A DNA stretch of 64,000 nt from Woronichinia naegeliana WA131 (GTDB lineage: Bacteria; Cyanobacteriota; Cyanobacteriia; Cyanobacteriales; Microcystaceae), in the NCBI GenBank assembly GCA_025370055.1, contig CP073041.1:1736001-1800000 (forward strand), given 5' to 3'. A program made the translations under genes and the position numbers. The notes beneath the pieces are model-generated. The model saw only the letters and a list, made by a program, of their open reading frames with translations. It was not told the DNA's origin and searched no databases. Positions 9,166 to 18,379 of the stretch are shown in pieces. Each line of letters starts with the position of its first letter. The stretch's first letter is position 1.

Positions 9166-9723
9166 TCAAAAAATTAACCAGCTAAAGACTTGTTGAACGT
9201 TTAGTTCTAAGGAAATTCCGGTCAGAACAGGCAGACGATCGCTGTTTTTAAGTTCCCGTACTCGGCGATCGCTATCCACAACTAAAATACTTTCATCTTC
9301 AGCATCCAGCAACCACCCTAATTCTGTCCCATACTCGGCACAATGTAATAGTTTGGCGAGGACTTGCTTATATTTTTGATCGGGAGAGAGAATTTCAATC
9401 GCCCAATCAGGATAAATTTCAAAACGATTGGCAATCCGTCCTGATGGCAATCGAGGGATTCGCTCCCAACGAAATACAGTAATGTCGGGAATGATCGCTA
9501 ATCCACCAAACACACAACGCAGTTCAGGAAAGGCTTTAGCGATTTTTTGAGGTTTGGCAATTTGATTAATCGTTTCGCAGAGGTCAATCTGAAGTTGACT
9601 ATGTTCGCCTTGAGGCATCGGTTTTTGTATTATTTTTCCATTAATAAATTCGGAAGCAGGTTCTGTTTCTGGTAATTGCAAAAATTCTTCGATTGTTATG
9701 GGTCTAATGGCTGCAACTGTCAT
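9166..9723 (-). CDS. Uma2 family (DUF820) putative restriction endonuclease-like protein
   Basis: This is a 185-residue protein of a family hugely expanded in cyanobacteria. It has a PD-(D/E)XK-type nuclease fold. The visible family marks are TIEEFLQLPETEPASEF near residue 9, PDITVFRWERIPR near residue 73 and PDWAIEILSPDQ near residue 104, which hold the acidic residues of the active site. In vivo function is not established for the family. It is monocistronic, with no methylase or toxin partner next to it. Confidence 0.85.
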   Translation of the reverse strand: MTVAAIRPITIEEFLQLPETEPASEFINGKIIQKPMPQGEHSQLQIDLCETINQIAKPQKIAKAFPELRCVFGGLAIIPDITVFRWERIPRLPSGRIANRFEIYPDWAIEILSPDQKYKQVLAKLLHCAEYGTELGWLLDAEDESILVVDSDRRVRELKNSDRLPVLTGISLELNVQQVFSWLIF

Positions 9724-10247
9724 CGCTTCATTCCTTCCAAAATCTCCTTAATTTTAACAGCGATCGCCTCTCCATTTCCTACATTCTAAAATAACAAAAA
9801 TAAATTTGGAACGATTTTGCGTCGTTTCAGCGATCACTGTAATTGTTAAGAGGGTTTAGGATTAGTTTCTGCGGGACAATGGACAATATTTCTCTGACAA
9901 TTCCTGTTCTACAGTCAATTGAATTAACAGGAAAAAGAAGAGTGCAAAAAGATTAGTCATAAAAAAGTTAATTTAGGGGCTAGATTTGACAAATATTTAT
10001 ATTAGTTTATATTCTACATGATCTTTGCTCTATAAGCTCTTTAGACCACCACTACTATCGAATCACTACCATTATTCCTTGCATCTTTTCGTCCTCTCTG
10101 TCTCCCTTGTTGTTCTTTCCCATTATCCTTTTTTTCTACCCCTTACCCATCCTTAAATTTAGAATTGCTGATTGATGACACGCTCTAGGGTTATTGATTC
10201 ACAGCAAGGTAGGATTTTAAGATTCAGAATAAGCCAATTTTGATTTT
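9724..10247. other. Intergenic region with no recognised gene
   Basis: About 520 bp of AT-rich sequence lie between the Uma2 gene and the end of the enediyne cassette. It holds one GCGATCGC site near 9760 and short open frames without family features. I see no tRNA, no CRISPR and no convincing small protein. Confidence 0.5.
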
Positions 10248-10679
10248 TTACCTGGCTCCTCCTCCGTACTCTTCCAAGGCCCTTCGTAAACTCTCTGGTA
10301 CGGCGATCGCTACTATTTTTTCCCCTTGTCTCTGCATACAAGCGGCTTGTTGTTCACCTTTGGCGACTAATTCTTCCCCCTTGTCCGAGATTTTCCAATA
10401 GTCAAAAAGCATGGTGATCCTATTTTGTTTAAGTTCCTTTAAGCTCATACGAATTGTCACCTGATCAAAGGCATATAATTCTGAGAAATAATCACAGGAA
10501 ACTCGCACTGTCACCAAGGCTAAACCCTGGGAAAATTGTTGAATAATATCGGGCGCATGGTCATATAAAAACATTTCTCGACAACGACCTTGCCAAAGAA
10601 TATAATTAGCATAATAAACATTGCCGACTAAGTTAGTTTCTTCAAAGCCGACAATGTGTTTATAATCATAACTTCTCAT
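10248..10679 (-). CDS. tebC: Enediyne-type hotdog thioesterase (TEBC / E10 family)
   Basis: This is a 143-residue hotdog-fold thioesterase. It closely matches the pattern I know for CalE7/SgcE10: VGFEETNLVGNVYYANYILWQGRCREMF split across residues 9-36, then VSCDYFSE, FDQVTIRMSL and GEQQAACM. In enediyne pathways this enzyme releases the polyene from the iterative synthase by hydrolysis. It starts immediately after the membrane protein gene ends, with no spacer, so the two are likely cotranslated. It is the last gene of the cassette. The close match to TEBC, rather than to general 4HBT enzymes, is the best independent support that the neighbouring PKS is of the enediyne class. Confidence 0.9.
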   Translation of the reverse strand: MRSYDYKHIVGFEETNLVGNVYYANYILWQGRCREMFLYDHAPDIIQQFSQGLALVTVRVSCDYFSELYAFDQVTIRMSLKELKQNRITMLFDYWKISDKGEELVAKGEQQAACMQRQGEKIVAIAVPESLRRALEEYGGGAR

Positions 10680-11285
10680 TTAATTAGTTACCTTTTGAGT
10701 TGGGGGAACACGATGATAATAAAGGGCAATTACCATAGGAATTAAGACGATTAGATTATAAAACATATGCAATTCAATGCGAGGCAGCCAGGGTTGACCA
10801 CTAAAGGGAAGACCACTGAAATGTTGGGCCACTAATTGAGCAATACTAACTGGCGCGGCAAATCCATTGAGGTTTTGATGAATTAAAGCTTGACCGAGAA
10901 GTAAGGCGTGTTCAAAATGATGCCAAAATTGAATAATAAAGGCTACATCCCACCAAAAACGAGCCTTACCCGTCATGGAAGGACGAAAAACTGCAAATCC
11001 GAGTAGCATAAATAAAGCATGGGCATAATGTAAATATTCGGTTTTGATTAACCAGGGCTGCCATAAACCGAGTAAGCCTAAACATTGAGGGCGCGGCCAA
11101 TGCAATACCCACAGTTGAAAGCATTGAATAATATGTTCTGATAAATGCAGAACAATAACGATCATAAAAATTTGCATTCCCAATTTATACCAACGTCCAT
11201 TGAGGGCATAAATAATGCGTTGAATTAGAACATTAAGGGGATGTAACGGATTGCTTAAATTTGGTAGTGTTTTGTTGGTCGTCAT
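10680..11285 (-). CDS. Multi-pass membrane protein with His clusters, in the enediyne cassette
   Basis: This is a 201-residue integral membrane protein that I cannot assign to a named family. Membrane segments are likely near residues 36-58, 87-103, 112-130 and 170-190. Histidines recur next to the membrane segments: HLSEHIIQ near residue 47, LHYAHALF near residue 84 and FWHHFEHALLLGQ near residue 119. These could bind metal or haem. It lies between pksE and the thioesterase on the same strand and abuts the thioesterase start. It may be a membrane enzyme, an export factor or a self-protection factor. All three are inference. Confidence 0.65.
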   Translation of the reverse strand: MTTNKTLPNLSNPLHPLNVLIQRIIYALNGRWYKLGMQIFMIVIVLHLSEHIIQCFQLWVLHWPRPQCLGLLGLWQPWLIKTEYLHYAHALFMLLGFAVFRPSMTGKARFWWDVAFIIQFWHHFEHALLLGQALIHQNLNGFAAPVSIAQLVAQHFSGLPFSGQPWLPRIELHMFYNLIVLIPMVIALYYHRVPPTQKVTN

Positions 11286-11381
11286 AGTTACCTGTTGTTG
11301 ATTTTAGGAAGTTAAGTTAAGAAAAATCTAGTATTCTAGAATTGCCAGTTTGAATTGCTAAAAAAAATTTTTAATTAGCAT

Positions 11382-11461
11382 AGACCTCTTGCATAAGCGC
11401 GTATCGATCCCCCTAAATCCCCCTTAAAAAGGGGGACTTTTCGGACTTTTGCAAGAGTTCT
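11382..11461. mobile_element. 80-bp MITE-like element with terminal inverted repeats
   Basis: The ends AGACCTCTTGCATAAG (11382-11397) and CTTTTGCAAGAGTTCT (11446-11461) are inverted repeats matching at 14 of 16 positions. The interior holds a hairpin, CCCCC/GGGGG around TTAAAAA, at 11418-11436. It codes for nothing and ends 8 bp past the pksE stop. It could terminate pksE transcription or reduce read-through to the thioesterase. Confidence 0.55.
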
Positions 11462-11468
11462 CATCTAT

Positions 11469-14400
11469 TTATCCAGATTTCACCTTGGCAATTAACAGAG
11501 CAATCACTAAGGGAGAATCGAAATTGTGCAAGGTAATGACAAACGTCGCGATCGCTAAATTGAGTTGTTTCTCCAAAACAATTCCTGATTGAAACCAAAT
11601 AACTTGTTCTGTTGCCTGAGTAAAAGCTAAAGCTGCATTAGGCATGGCTCCGACTTTTTTCAAACATTCCTTTGCGGCCCAAAGACGAGTGGCAATGGTA
11701 TCGAAACTTTCATTAGTTTCCCTGGTCAAAAGTTGAGCTAATGCCAGAGTTTCTTGCCCTAATAAATCTCTCCAAAGATCAGGATTTCGAGGAGTAATCA
11801 TTTCTAAATCACAGGCAAGAGGGGTATTCGCTGTTATCGCCAAAGTTAGATCTTGGCAATGGGAAACTGAGACAAACTGACCGTTAATATCATCGGGTTT
11901 ACCATCTAAACGGCGGCGAATTAATTCTGTTGTTGCGGTTAAATGGGCTAAAGCGCGATCGCTTCTAATTCGTGGTTCTACCGTCCCATCTTGATCAAAA
12001 ATAAGGCTAAAATTGCTATTGTTAACTGAAGGAATATTTTCCCGTAAACAACGCTCTAGATAGGCTGGTAACAATTCTGCTAACCAGGGTGATTGTGGAG
12101 GCTTTTTCTGGATAATTTGTAGAGTTAAACCTTGCCAAACTTCTAAAATAGTACCCGATTCTGTTGTTACCCAGAGATCGTAAATAAAGCGATCGCCATC
12201 ATGTTCCCGTTCAATGGCTGTCACTTGATGATTCACCTGGTCATTAACTTGATAAATAGTTAACTTTTCGATTCCAACGGGAAGAATTGTTGCATGGGGA
12301 ATGCAAGCTTGTAGGGCATGAATAGCAGCATCTCTGGCACCTGCATCCCCTAATTTTAAATCTTGGGGTAAATAACGACTGAACCAGGGGGTTCGAGTAT
12401 CAGTTTTAATTTCTGCAATACATTCCATTGCTTTTAAATGATGATAACTTTGTAATCGTTGAAAACGCCCTTGATGGAAAAGTAATTCTTTGTAGAGATG
12501 GGTTGGGGGATCGACATTCGGACGGGAGGATGGGGAGAGGGAGGGACGGGGAGAGGGGGAGGCAGGGGATGTTAGGCGACAGATGGCGCGAAAATGATCA
12601 ATAGCAAAAGCAGTTTGTTCGCTACGAATAACAACTTCAATTTGGTTGGTTTCACGAGTGATCGCCGCTATACGAATGGTTGGGGGATTATCTGTCGATA
12701 CGACAATCGGACGGTTAAATTGAACATTTTCTAGTTGAGTAATTTCTGTTGTGTCAGCTAAGGCCATTGCTACTTCGGCGATCGCTTCTAACCCCATCAC
12801 CGCAGGAAAAATATATTCTCCTTGATAAACGTGATCTTGCAAGTAAGGATCAGTCGCTAAAGACAGTTCTGCTTCAACGACTAATTCAATCCCTGGATAA
12901 TCTACTTTGGGATTTTCTAAAAAGCGTAATAAAGGCAATTCTCGATGACTTAATGTTAGGGTCGGGGGATTCCCAAAACGACCTGTTACAACCACTGATG
13001 TTGTGGGTAAAACTTGGCTCATTAATTGACGCAAAACGGCGATCGCCTGATCGGGTGAAAGAGGGGTAATACCCTGCTGCACAAGTGAATCAATGCGTCC
13101 TAAACGTTCTCCCATTCCTGTTCCTGACCACACTGACCAATCAATATTGACACAGTGACAATGAGGATTTTGACCCTGAAATTGGGAAACTAAATGGCCT
13201 AAAATATCGTTAGCTAAAGCATAATCAGCCTCACCTGGTAAACCAGTACGGGCGATAATAGAGCCAAAGGTAATTAATTGTTTAAGTTGGATATGGGGAA
13301 TTGCATTGAGTAAATTTGCTAAACCATTAACTTTAGGGGCAAAAGTGTTAATAAAATCTGTTAACTCTAAATTTCTAATGAGTTTAGGTTGATTAACCCC
13401 TGCTCCGTGAATAATAGCTGTAATTTTACCCAATTTAATCTCAATTTTTTGGATAATTTCAGCAACTTTTTCTGGAATCGTCACATCACAGGAAAAGTAA
13501 TTAACCTTAATTCCTGCTGATGTCATCCTTGACAAATTTCGAGCGAGTTCTGGATCATTTTTAGGTTCTGAACGTCCTAATAAAACTAGCGATACTCCCG
13601 TTGTTTTCGCTAATACTAAAGCAGATTCTGCGGCAATTCCTTTACCGCCCCCTGTAACCAAAAGTAGATCATTATCATTAACTTGAAAGTTGGGAGCAAT
13701 AGAAGTAAAAGGTATTTCTAGGAGTTCTAGGGTTGGAGTACGTCGAACACCGTGAATATCATAAGTTACTTCTACAAAAGTCTGGGCAGTCTTAACTTCT
13801 GTCTCAATCCAATTTTTTGCCTGGGGATCATCAAAATTGAGATTGATCACACAGGTTATAATTTGAGGGTTTTCTAAAAAAAAAGTGCGAGCGAAACTAG
13901 CCGCATAATGATTATTCTGAATTAAAACAAAATGAGTTGATTGGGGATTTTGCAGACAATTTTTAGCTGACCTTAACAGAGATTCCAGAGCATTTAACGT
14001 CGGATTACTTGGCAAGCAAACTATAACTCCTATTCCTTCCCAGGCTTTAATTATTTTTGACAAAGCGCGGGTCAAATCATTATCGACTAAATCAATAATT
14101 TGCCAATCCGATCCCTCAAATTTTAACCTTGAATCTTGAGTTTTTTCTTCAACCCATTGCACAGTAAAAGGACGTATCCAATGGGCTACACCTGCGGGAA
14201 AATGTTCCTCTCTAGGATTATCTGTTACCAGTGTCAAATCTTCTAATGATTGGGCAATTTCGCTGACGCTGGCATCGGCATAATCGGTAGGTGAAATGGG
14301 AGGAGTTAAACCCAAATTTCGAGCCGCTTCTACAACTAACTGTCCAACGGTAATTGAGTTAAGATGCAGATCACTCAGAAGACGATGATGGTCGTGAATT

Positions 14401-17339
14401 GCGGCGATCGGTAATTCTGTTCGTTGAGCGACAAGATGACGTACACAGTCAATTTTTGAGGTTGCCGATTTAGCGAAAGGATTACCAACTATTACGTTTT
14501 TTTCGGCTTCAATAGAAGCTAATTCTGTTGGCTTTTGAATCCTCAATAATTCACTATCTCCAGCTAAAATTGGGGCTAATTCACAGGGATTGGCAAAAAA
14601 TTTAGGTTGCCAATTTAAATCGAAGGGACGATGAAAACGGTTTGAAAAGACAACTGGATAGTTAATCTCTATCCCTAAACTAAACAGCCTGGCAACAATC
14701 TGAAATAATCCCTGTAAAGAATTGCTACTGCTATCAAGAGAAATTACGGGAGTCGTTAGAAAATCCTTGACTAAACGGTTTAAAATTTGTCCTGACCCAA
14801 CTTCAATCCAGAGATCAATCTTTTTATCGGCAATGGTAACAGCTTCAATAAAACGAACGGGATCAGTTAATTGTTGTAAAAGCAAGGAAGAAATATTTTG
14901 GTCGAATTTTAAATCGGAACCTATTACGGTAGAAATAACTGATTTTTGTAGAGGAGAAAAGGTTTCTTTTACTAAATAGTCATTAAAAGGAGTGATCGCG
15001 TCTTTCATGAAGGGAGAATGGAAGGCTTGGGAAACAGGTAAAATAATTGCTTTTATTCCTTGATTTTTAGCCTTTTCTACAACTTGATTAACTGCATTAA
15101 TTGCCCCAGAAATAACCGTTTGTTGTGGAGAATTTAAACCTGCAATGACTACATTTTGCGCTGCAATGAGAGTCTGTACCGTTTTTTGATCACTGCCAAT
15201 ACTGGCCATTGTTCCTGTTAATTCTCCTAAATTGGCCATAATTTGACCGCGCATTTTTGCTAGTTTTATTAGGCTTTCTTGGTTATAAACTCCTGCCCAA
15301 TGGAGAGCGCAAAGTTCCCCTAAACTATGACCCACTGCAACTTCTGCGGTAATCCCTAATTGTGTGAGGATTTCTAAACCAGTTAAAGAGGCTGTAATGA
15401 TAGCAAGTTGAGCCAAAAGGGTAGATTGCAGGGGTTCATTAATGGGTAATTCTGTTTGTTGGTAGAGGGCCGCGATCGCGGGAAAACGATGTTCCCAGAG
15501 ATTGCCATTAGGGTAAACAGGGGCGGCTTGGCCAGGGAAAAGAAAGCCGATTTTAATCGTCTCTAATCCCTCTTTGAAAGATTTGATCCCCCCTAGCCCC
15601 CCTTGGAAAGGGGGGGAAATGAAGATGTTTTCTTGGTTAAGGTCTTGAGTATGGGGATTTTCTAGATAGTTTTTGAGGATTTTTAACTGTTGAGTTAATT
15701 CCTGGGGATTACGAGTAATAATAGCCGCACGTAAGGATAATTTATTATCTATATTTTTAGCAAGTTCGGCAGCTAAATCTCCTATTTCTGCTAGAGATAA
15801 TTGGGAAGTAAATGTTAAAAGATGCTCAATTTTTTGTAATAAATCTTCAACAGTCGTAGCGGAAAATAATAATAATTCTCTATCTTGATAACTGGATAAA
15901 AGGGTTTCTTCTTTGGTAGTTAAAGCTTGTCGTCGGATTGTACTGGCTCCTTCAATGACAACATGACTATTAATTCCCCCGAATCCCATTGCGCTAACGG
16001 CGGCTCTTAATGGCAATTTTTCGGGCCAAAGTTGTCCTTTTTTTAAAATTTTGAGAGGTGCGTTTTCCTGTTGCAACGTTTCAGCAGGCGTTTGACATCC
16101 CGTTGTCGGCGGTAAAATTTGATGATGCAGAGCCATTGTTGCTTTGATAAAACCTGCGATACCTGCGGCGGCTTTGGTATGGCCAATATTCGCTTTAATA
16201 GAACCAATAACTGCTTGAGAATTTTCTGGGTTTACTTCTGTATTTTGACGACTAGAACTTAAAACCGCTAATTCAGTCGCATCGCCAACAACCGTTCCCG
16301 TACCATGACCTTCAAAATAACCAATACTGTCAATGCCAAAACCCGCCCGACGATAGGCTCGTTGAATAGCAAAGCGTTGACCTTCAACTTCTGGCCGAGT
16401 AAGCCCGCCGTGACCATCGGAGGAAATGCCCCAACCACGAATTACCCCATAAATGGGTTTGCGTTCCGCGATCGCCGTTTCATAGGGCATTAAAACCACA
16501 AAACCGCAACCTTCTCCTGGAATAAAACCCGTCGAACGTTGATCATAAATTCGCATTTCATCGGGAGCTAAAGCCCCTACTTTGGCAAATCCCACTAGTT
16601 CAAAGGGATCAATACTAATATCTACTCCCCCTGCCAGAGCCACGTCTAAATCACCACTGATTAACCCTGAACAGGCCTGGGCGATCGCCAACAAAGAAGA
16701 ACTACAGGCTCCATCAACAGCGTAACCGCCCCCTTTAAGATCAAAATAATTACAAATTCGACCTGCGATCGTATTCGATAAATTTCCTGCTAAGGATTCT
16801 TCCCCAATTTCAGTAAAAGGAGCTTTAAATTGACTTTCTAATTCTAATAAAAAAGACTGTTTTTCTTCGGCATTCATTCCTTTTTGACTTAAAAGATTTG
16901 CCACCGTGCGACGGACGTAGGGCCAACGCAAACGCAAAGTGTTAGCCCGTGACATCTCTCCCGTCAAGGTATTACCTAAAAGCACTCCTGTTGTCTCTTT
17001 GGGAAGACCTTCACCGTTTTTAAAACCTGCATCTGCTAAAGCATTAGCCGCTACTTCTAGGGCCAACCAATGGGTTAAATCGGCTGAACGATAGGTACTA
17101 CCCACTGTCCGAAAATTAACCCGATCAAATTCGTAATTCGTAATTAAAGCGGCTTGGCTTGAATAGATAGCATCAGGGGTATTTAAGTCCTCGGAAAAAT
17201 AATCGGAGAGAGACAATCTTTCGGGAGGAATACGACGAAAAGCGCGGCGTTGAGCTAGGGCATTTTCCCAGAGTTCTTGGGGGGAATTGGCATCAGGATA
17301 GCGGCAGGCCATCCCCACGATCGCAATAGCAGGAGTCAT
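11469..17339 (-). CDS. pksE: Enediyne-type iterative type I polyketide synthase (PKSE)
   Basis: This is a 1956-residue synthase with the enediyne order KS-AT-ACP-KR-DH-PPTase. The KS domain (1-460) has GACSSSL with the active Cys near residue 209, plus EGHGTGT and NIGHTKAAAG. AT (600-890) has GHSLGEL near residue 671. ACP has DLHLNSI with the carrier Ser near residue 992. KR has VTGGGKGIAAE near residue 1229. DH has DHVYQGEYIFPAVMG near residue 1503. The C-terminal phosphopantetheinyl transferase has WAAKECLKKVG near residue 1889, so it can prime its own ACP. The N-terminal MTPAIAIVGMACRYPD and SSQAALITNYEFDRVNF match enediyne synthases, not modular ones. All key residues are present. It starts 5 bp after unbU. 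Confidence 0.95.
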   Translation of the reverse strand: MTPAIAIVGMACRYPDANSPQELWENALAQRRAFRRIPPERLSLSDYFSEDLNTPDAIYSSQAALITNYEFDRVNFRTVGSTYRSADLTHWLALEVAANALADAGFKNGEGLPKETTGVLLGNTLTGEMSRANTLRLRWPYVRRTVANLLSQKGMNAEEKQSFLLELESQFKAPFTEIGEESLAGNLSNTIAGRICNYFDLKGGGYAVDGACSSSLLAIAQACSGLISGDLDVALAGGVDISIDPFELVGFAKVGALAPDEMRIYDQRSTGFIPGEGCGFVVLMPYETAIAERKPIYGVIRGWGISSDGHGGLTRPEVEGQRFAIQRAYRRAGFGIDSIGYFEGHGTGTVVGDATELAVLSSSRQNTEVNPENSQAVIGSIKANIGHTKAAAGIAGFIKATMALHHQILPPTTGCQTPAETLQQENAPLKILKKGQLWPEKLPLRAAVSAMGFGGINSHVVIEGASTIRRQALTTKEETLLSSYQDRELLLFSATTVEDLLQKIEHLLTFTSQLSLAEIGDLAAELAKNIDNKLSLRAAIITRNPQELTQQLKILKNYLENPHTQDLNQENIFISPPFQGGLGGIKSFKEGLETIKIGFLFPGQAAPVYPNGNLWEHRFPAIAALYQQTELPINEPLQSTLLAQLAIITASLTGLEILTQLGITAEVAVGHSLGELCALHWAGVYNQESLIKLAKMRGQIMANLGELTGTMASIGSDQKTVQTLIAAQNVVIAGLNSPQQTVISGAINAVNQVVEKAKNQGIKAIILPVSQAFHSPFMKDAITPFNDYLVKETFSPLQKSVISTVIGSDLKFDQNISSLLLQQLTDPVRFIEAVTIADKKIDLWIEVGSGQILNRLVKDFLTTPVISLDSSSNSLQGLFQIVARLFSLGIEINYPVVFSNRFHRPFDLNWQPKFFANPCELAPILAGDSELLRIQKPTELASIEAEKNVIVGNPFAKSATSKIDCVRHLVAQRTELPIAAIHDHHRLLSDLHLNSITVGQLVVEAARNLGLTPPISPTDYADASVSEIAQSLEDLTLVTDNPREEHFPAGVAHWIRPFTVQWVEEKTQDSRLKFEGSDWQIIDLVDNDLTRALSKIIKAWEGIGVIVCLPSNPTLNALESLLRSAKNCLQNPQSTHFVLIQNNHYAASFARTFFLENPQIITCVINLNFDDPQAKNWIETEVKTAQTFVEVTYDIHGVRRTPTLELLEIPFTSIAPNFQVNDNDLLLVTGGGKGIAAESALVLAKTTGVSLVLLGRSEPKNDPELARNLSRMTSAGIKVNYFSCDVTIPEKVAEIIQKIEIKLGKITAIIHGAGVNQPKLIRNLELTDFINTFAPKVNGLANLLNAIPHIQLKQLITFGSIIARTGLPGEADYALANDILGHLVSQFQGQNPHCHCVNIDWSVWSGTGMGERLGRIDSLVQQGITPLSPDQAIAVLRQLMSQVLPTTSVVVTGRFGNPPTLTLSHRELPLLRFLENPKVDYPGIELVVEAELSLATDPYLQDHVYQGEYIFPAVMGLEAIAEVAMALADTTEITQLENVQFNRPIVVSTDNPPTIRIAAITRETNQIEVVIRSEQTAFAIDHFRAICRLTSPASPSPRPSLSPSSRPNVDPPTHLYKELLFHQGRFQRLQSYHHLKAMECIAEIKTDTRTPWFSRYLPQDLKLGDAGARDAAIHALQACIPHATILPVGIEKLTIYQVNDQVNHQVTAIEREHDGDRFIYDLWVTTESGTILEVWQGLTLQIIQKKPPQSPWLAELLPAYLERCLRENIPSVNNSNFSLIFDQDGTVEPRIRSDRALAHLTATTELIRRRLDGKPDDINGQFVSVSHCQDLTLAITANTPLACDLEMITPRNPDLWRDLLGQETLALAQLLTRETNESFDTIATRLWAAKECLKKVGAMPNAALAFTQATEQVIWFQSGIVLEKQLNLAIATFVITLHNFDSPLVIALLIAKVKSG
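12521..12568 (-). repeat. Low-complexity Ser/Pro insert within pksE
   Basis: A purine/pyrimidine-skewed run (GGGAGAGG units on the plus strand) encodes SPASPSPRPSLSPSSRP near residues 1590-1606, between the DH region and the C-terminal part. It keeps the frame open and is probably a flexible linker. Confidence 0.6.
15583..15620 (-). repeat. In-frame dispersed repeat (SPPFQGGLGGI) in the KS-AT linker of pksE
   Basis: The palindrome-like run CCCCCCTAGCCCCCCTTGG followed by AAAGGGGGGG is of the CCCCC/GGGGG hairpin type seen elsewhere in the window. Here it is translated in frame as ISPPFQGGLGGIKSF near residues 573-586, between KS and AT. Confidence 0.65.
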
Positions 17340-17344
17340 GATTT

Positions 17345-18274
17345 TTACCGTTGAGGTTCGGAAACGAGGGGAATAGCAGAGGAACTAAATTTAGGCAGGA
17401 AAGGACTGGCAAACCATTCTTGAAGATAAAGGTTTAAACCCCGAATGGAACAAACAATGGTAAGGGCAAAAAAGAGTCCAAAAACAACATGAAAAGCCAT
17501 TAAAATGCCATAGACTAGGGCGACAGATGCGCCAAAAATTATCTGATCTAAGGGTTTACTGGGAGTTGTACCTGGGTCTGTCACCATATAAAAAGTAAAT
17601 AATACAAAGGCAACGCCCGTCATCGGCAATAAAGCGGGTAACAAAGGTGTCCCAAAAATATAACTTCTCACAAAAGCTTGCAGAAAAAATCCTCCTAGCC
17701 AAGCAATAATCATGGGCATTTTTTGGGTGAAGCGAATGTTTAAAAAAGTACCTGTACAAACAATGACTAAAGGTAATAACCAATCGGCCCAACCGTAGAG
17801 GTTTTCGGTGAATTGGTAAGGAGGAGAAATACTGACCCAGGGAAGTAAAATTAAGGTCAGAGAAATGCCAAAATTAGAGGGATTTAAAAAGTGTCGTACT
17901 TTGCCATTTATCTTCGCTTGAAAGAGAGCTTTAGAACCGATCGCCACTGAAGTCGCAAACATAATCGGCCAGAGTCTTTCGTTACTATAAAGTAACATGG
18001 CGATCGCTAGGGAAGTGATATGAGCAGGTAATAAGAAATCAACTAGGTTTTTAAAACTCCCTAAAAAACGAGGTTGAAAGTGATTAACTTTAGCGTCAAT
18101 CAATTCTAATAACAGTTCAACACTATAACCTGTTGCTAGGGAAACTAAGGGATAGGCATAGGAGGCTTCAAAGCCAAGGAAACTATGGCCCAAAATAGTC
18201 AAAAAACTAATGGCGATCGCAAAACGACGTAATCCAGCTAGGCGATCGGGTTGTGTAGTAAGGGATTGAGTCAT
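17345..18274 (-). CDS. unbU: UnbU / E5 enediyne cassette membrane protein (RnfD-like)
   Basis: This is a 309-residue polytopic membrane protein with about eight hydrophobic segments. It resembles the UNBU family of the enediyne core cassette, which itself resembles the NQR2/RnfD redox subunit. Visible marks are FLNPSNFGISLTLILLPW near residue 130, MVTDPGTTPSKPLDQIIFG near residue 233 and AFHVVFGLFFALTIV near residue 263. UnbU is required with UnbL and UnbV in known enediyne pathways, but its reaction is not defined. It ends 5 bp before pksE, so the two are almost certainly cotranscribed. Confidence 0.85.
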   Translation of the reverse strand: MTQSLTTQPDRLAGLRRFAIAISFLTILGHSFLGFEASYAYPLVSLATGYSVELLLELIDAKVNHFQPRFLGSFKNLVDFLLPAHITSLAIAMLLYSNERLWPIMFATSVAIGSKALFQAKINGKVRHFLNPSNFGISLTLILLPWVSISPPYQFTENLYGWADWLLPLVIVCTGTFLNIRFTQKMPMIIAWLGGFFLQAFVRSYIFGTPLLPALLPMTGVAFVLFTFYMVTDPGTTPSKPLDQIIFGASVALVYGILMAFHVVFGLFFALTIVCSIRGLNLYLQEWFASPFLPKFSSSAIPLVSEPQR

Positions 18275-18379
18275 CAGTAAAATCCTCTGGAGTTAATCAC
18301 AAAAATGCAGGAGCTTGATTCCGAAATCAGGTATTTTAATTGGATTTGGAAACCAAACCCCCTACAGATCAACAGAAAA

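Noticed and set aside
11469-17339. Heterocyst glycolipid synthase (HglE-like) or PUFA synthase as identity of the PKS
   Set aside because: The built-in C-terminal PPTase, the single ACP between AT and KR, and the TEBC, UnbU, UnbV and UnbL neighbours fit the enediyne class better.
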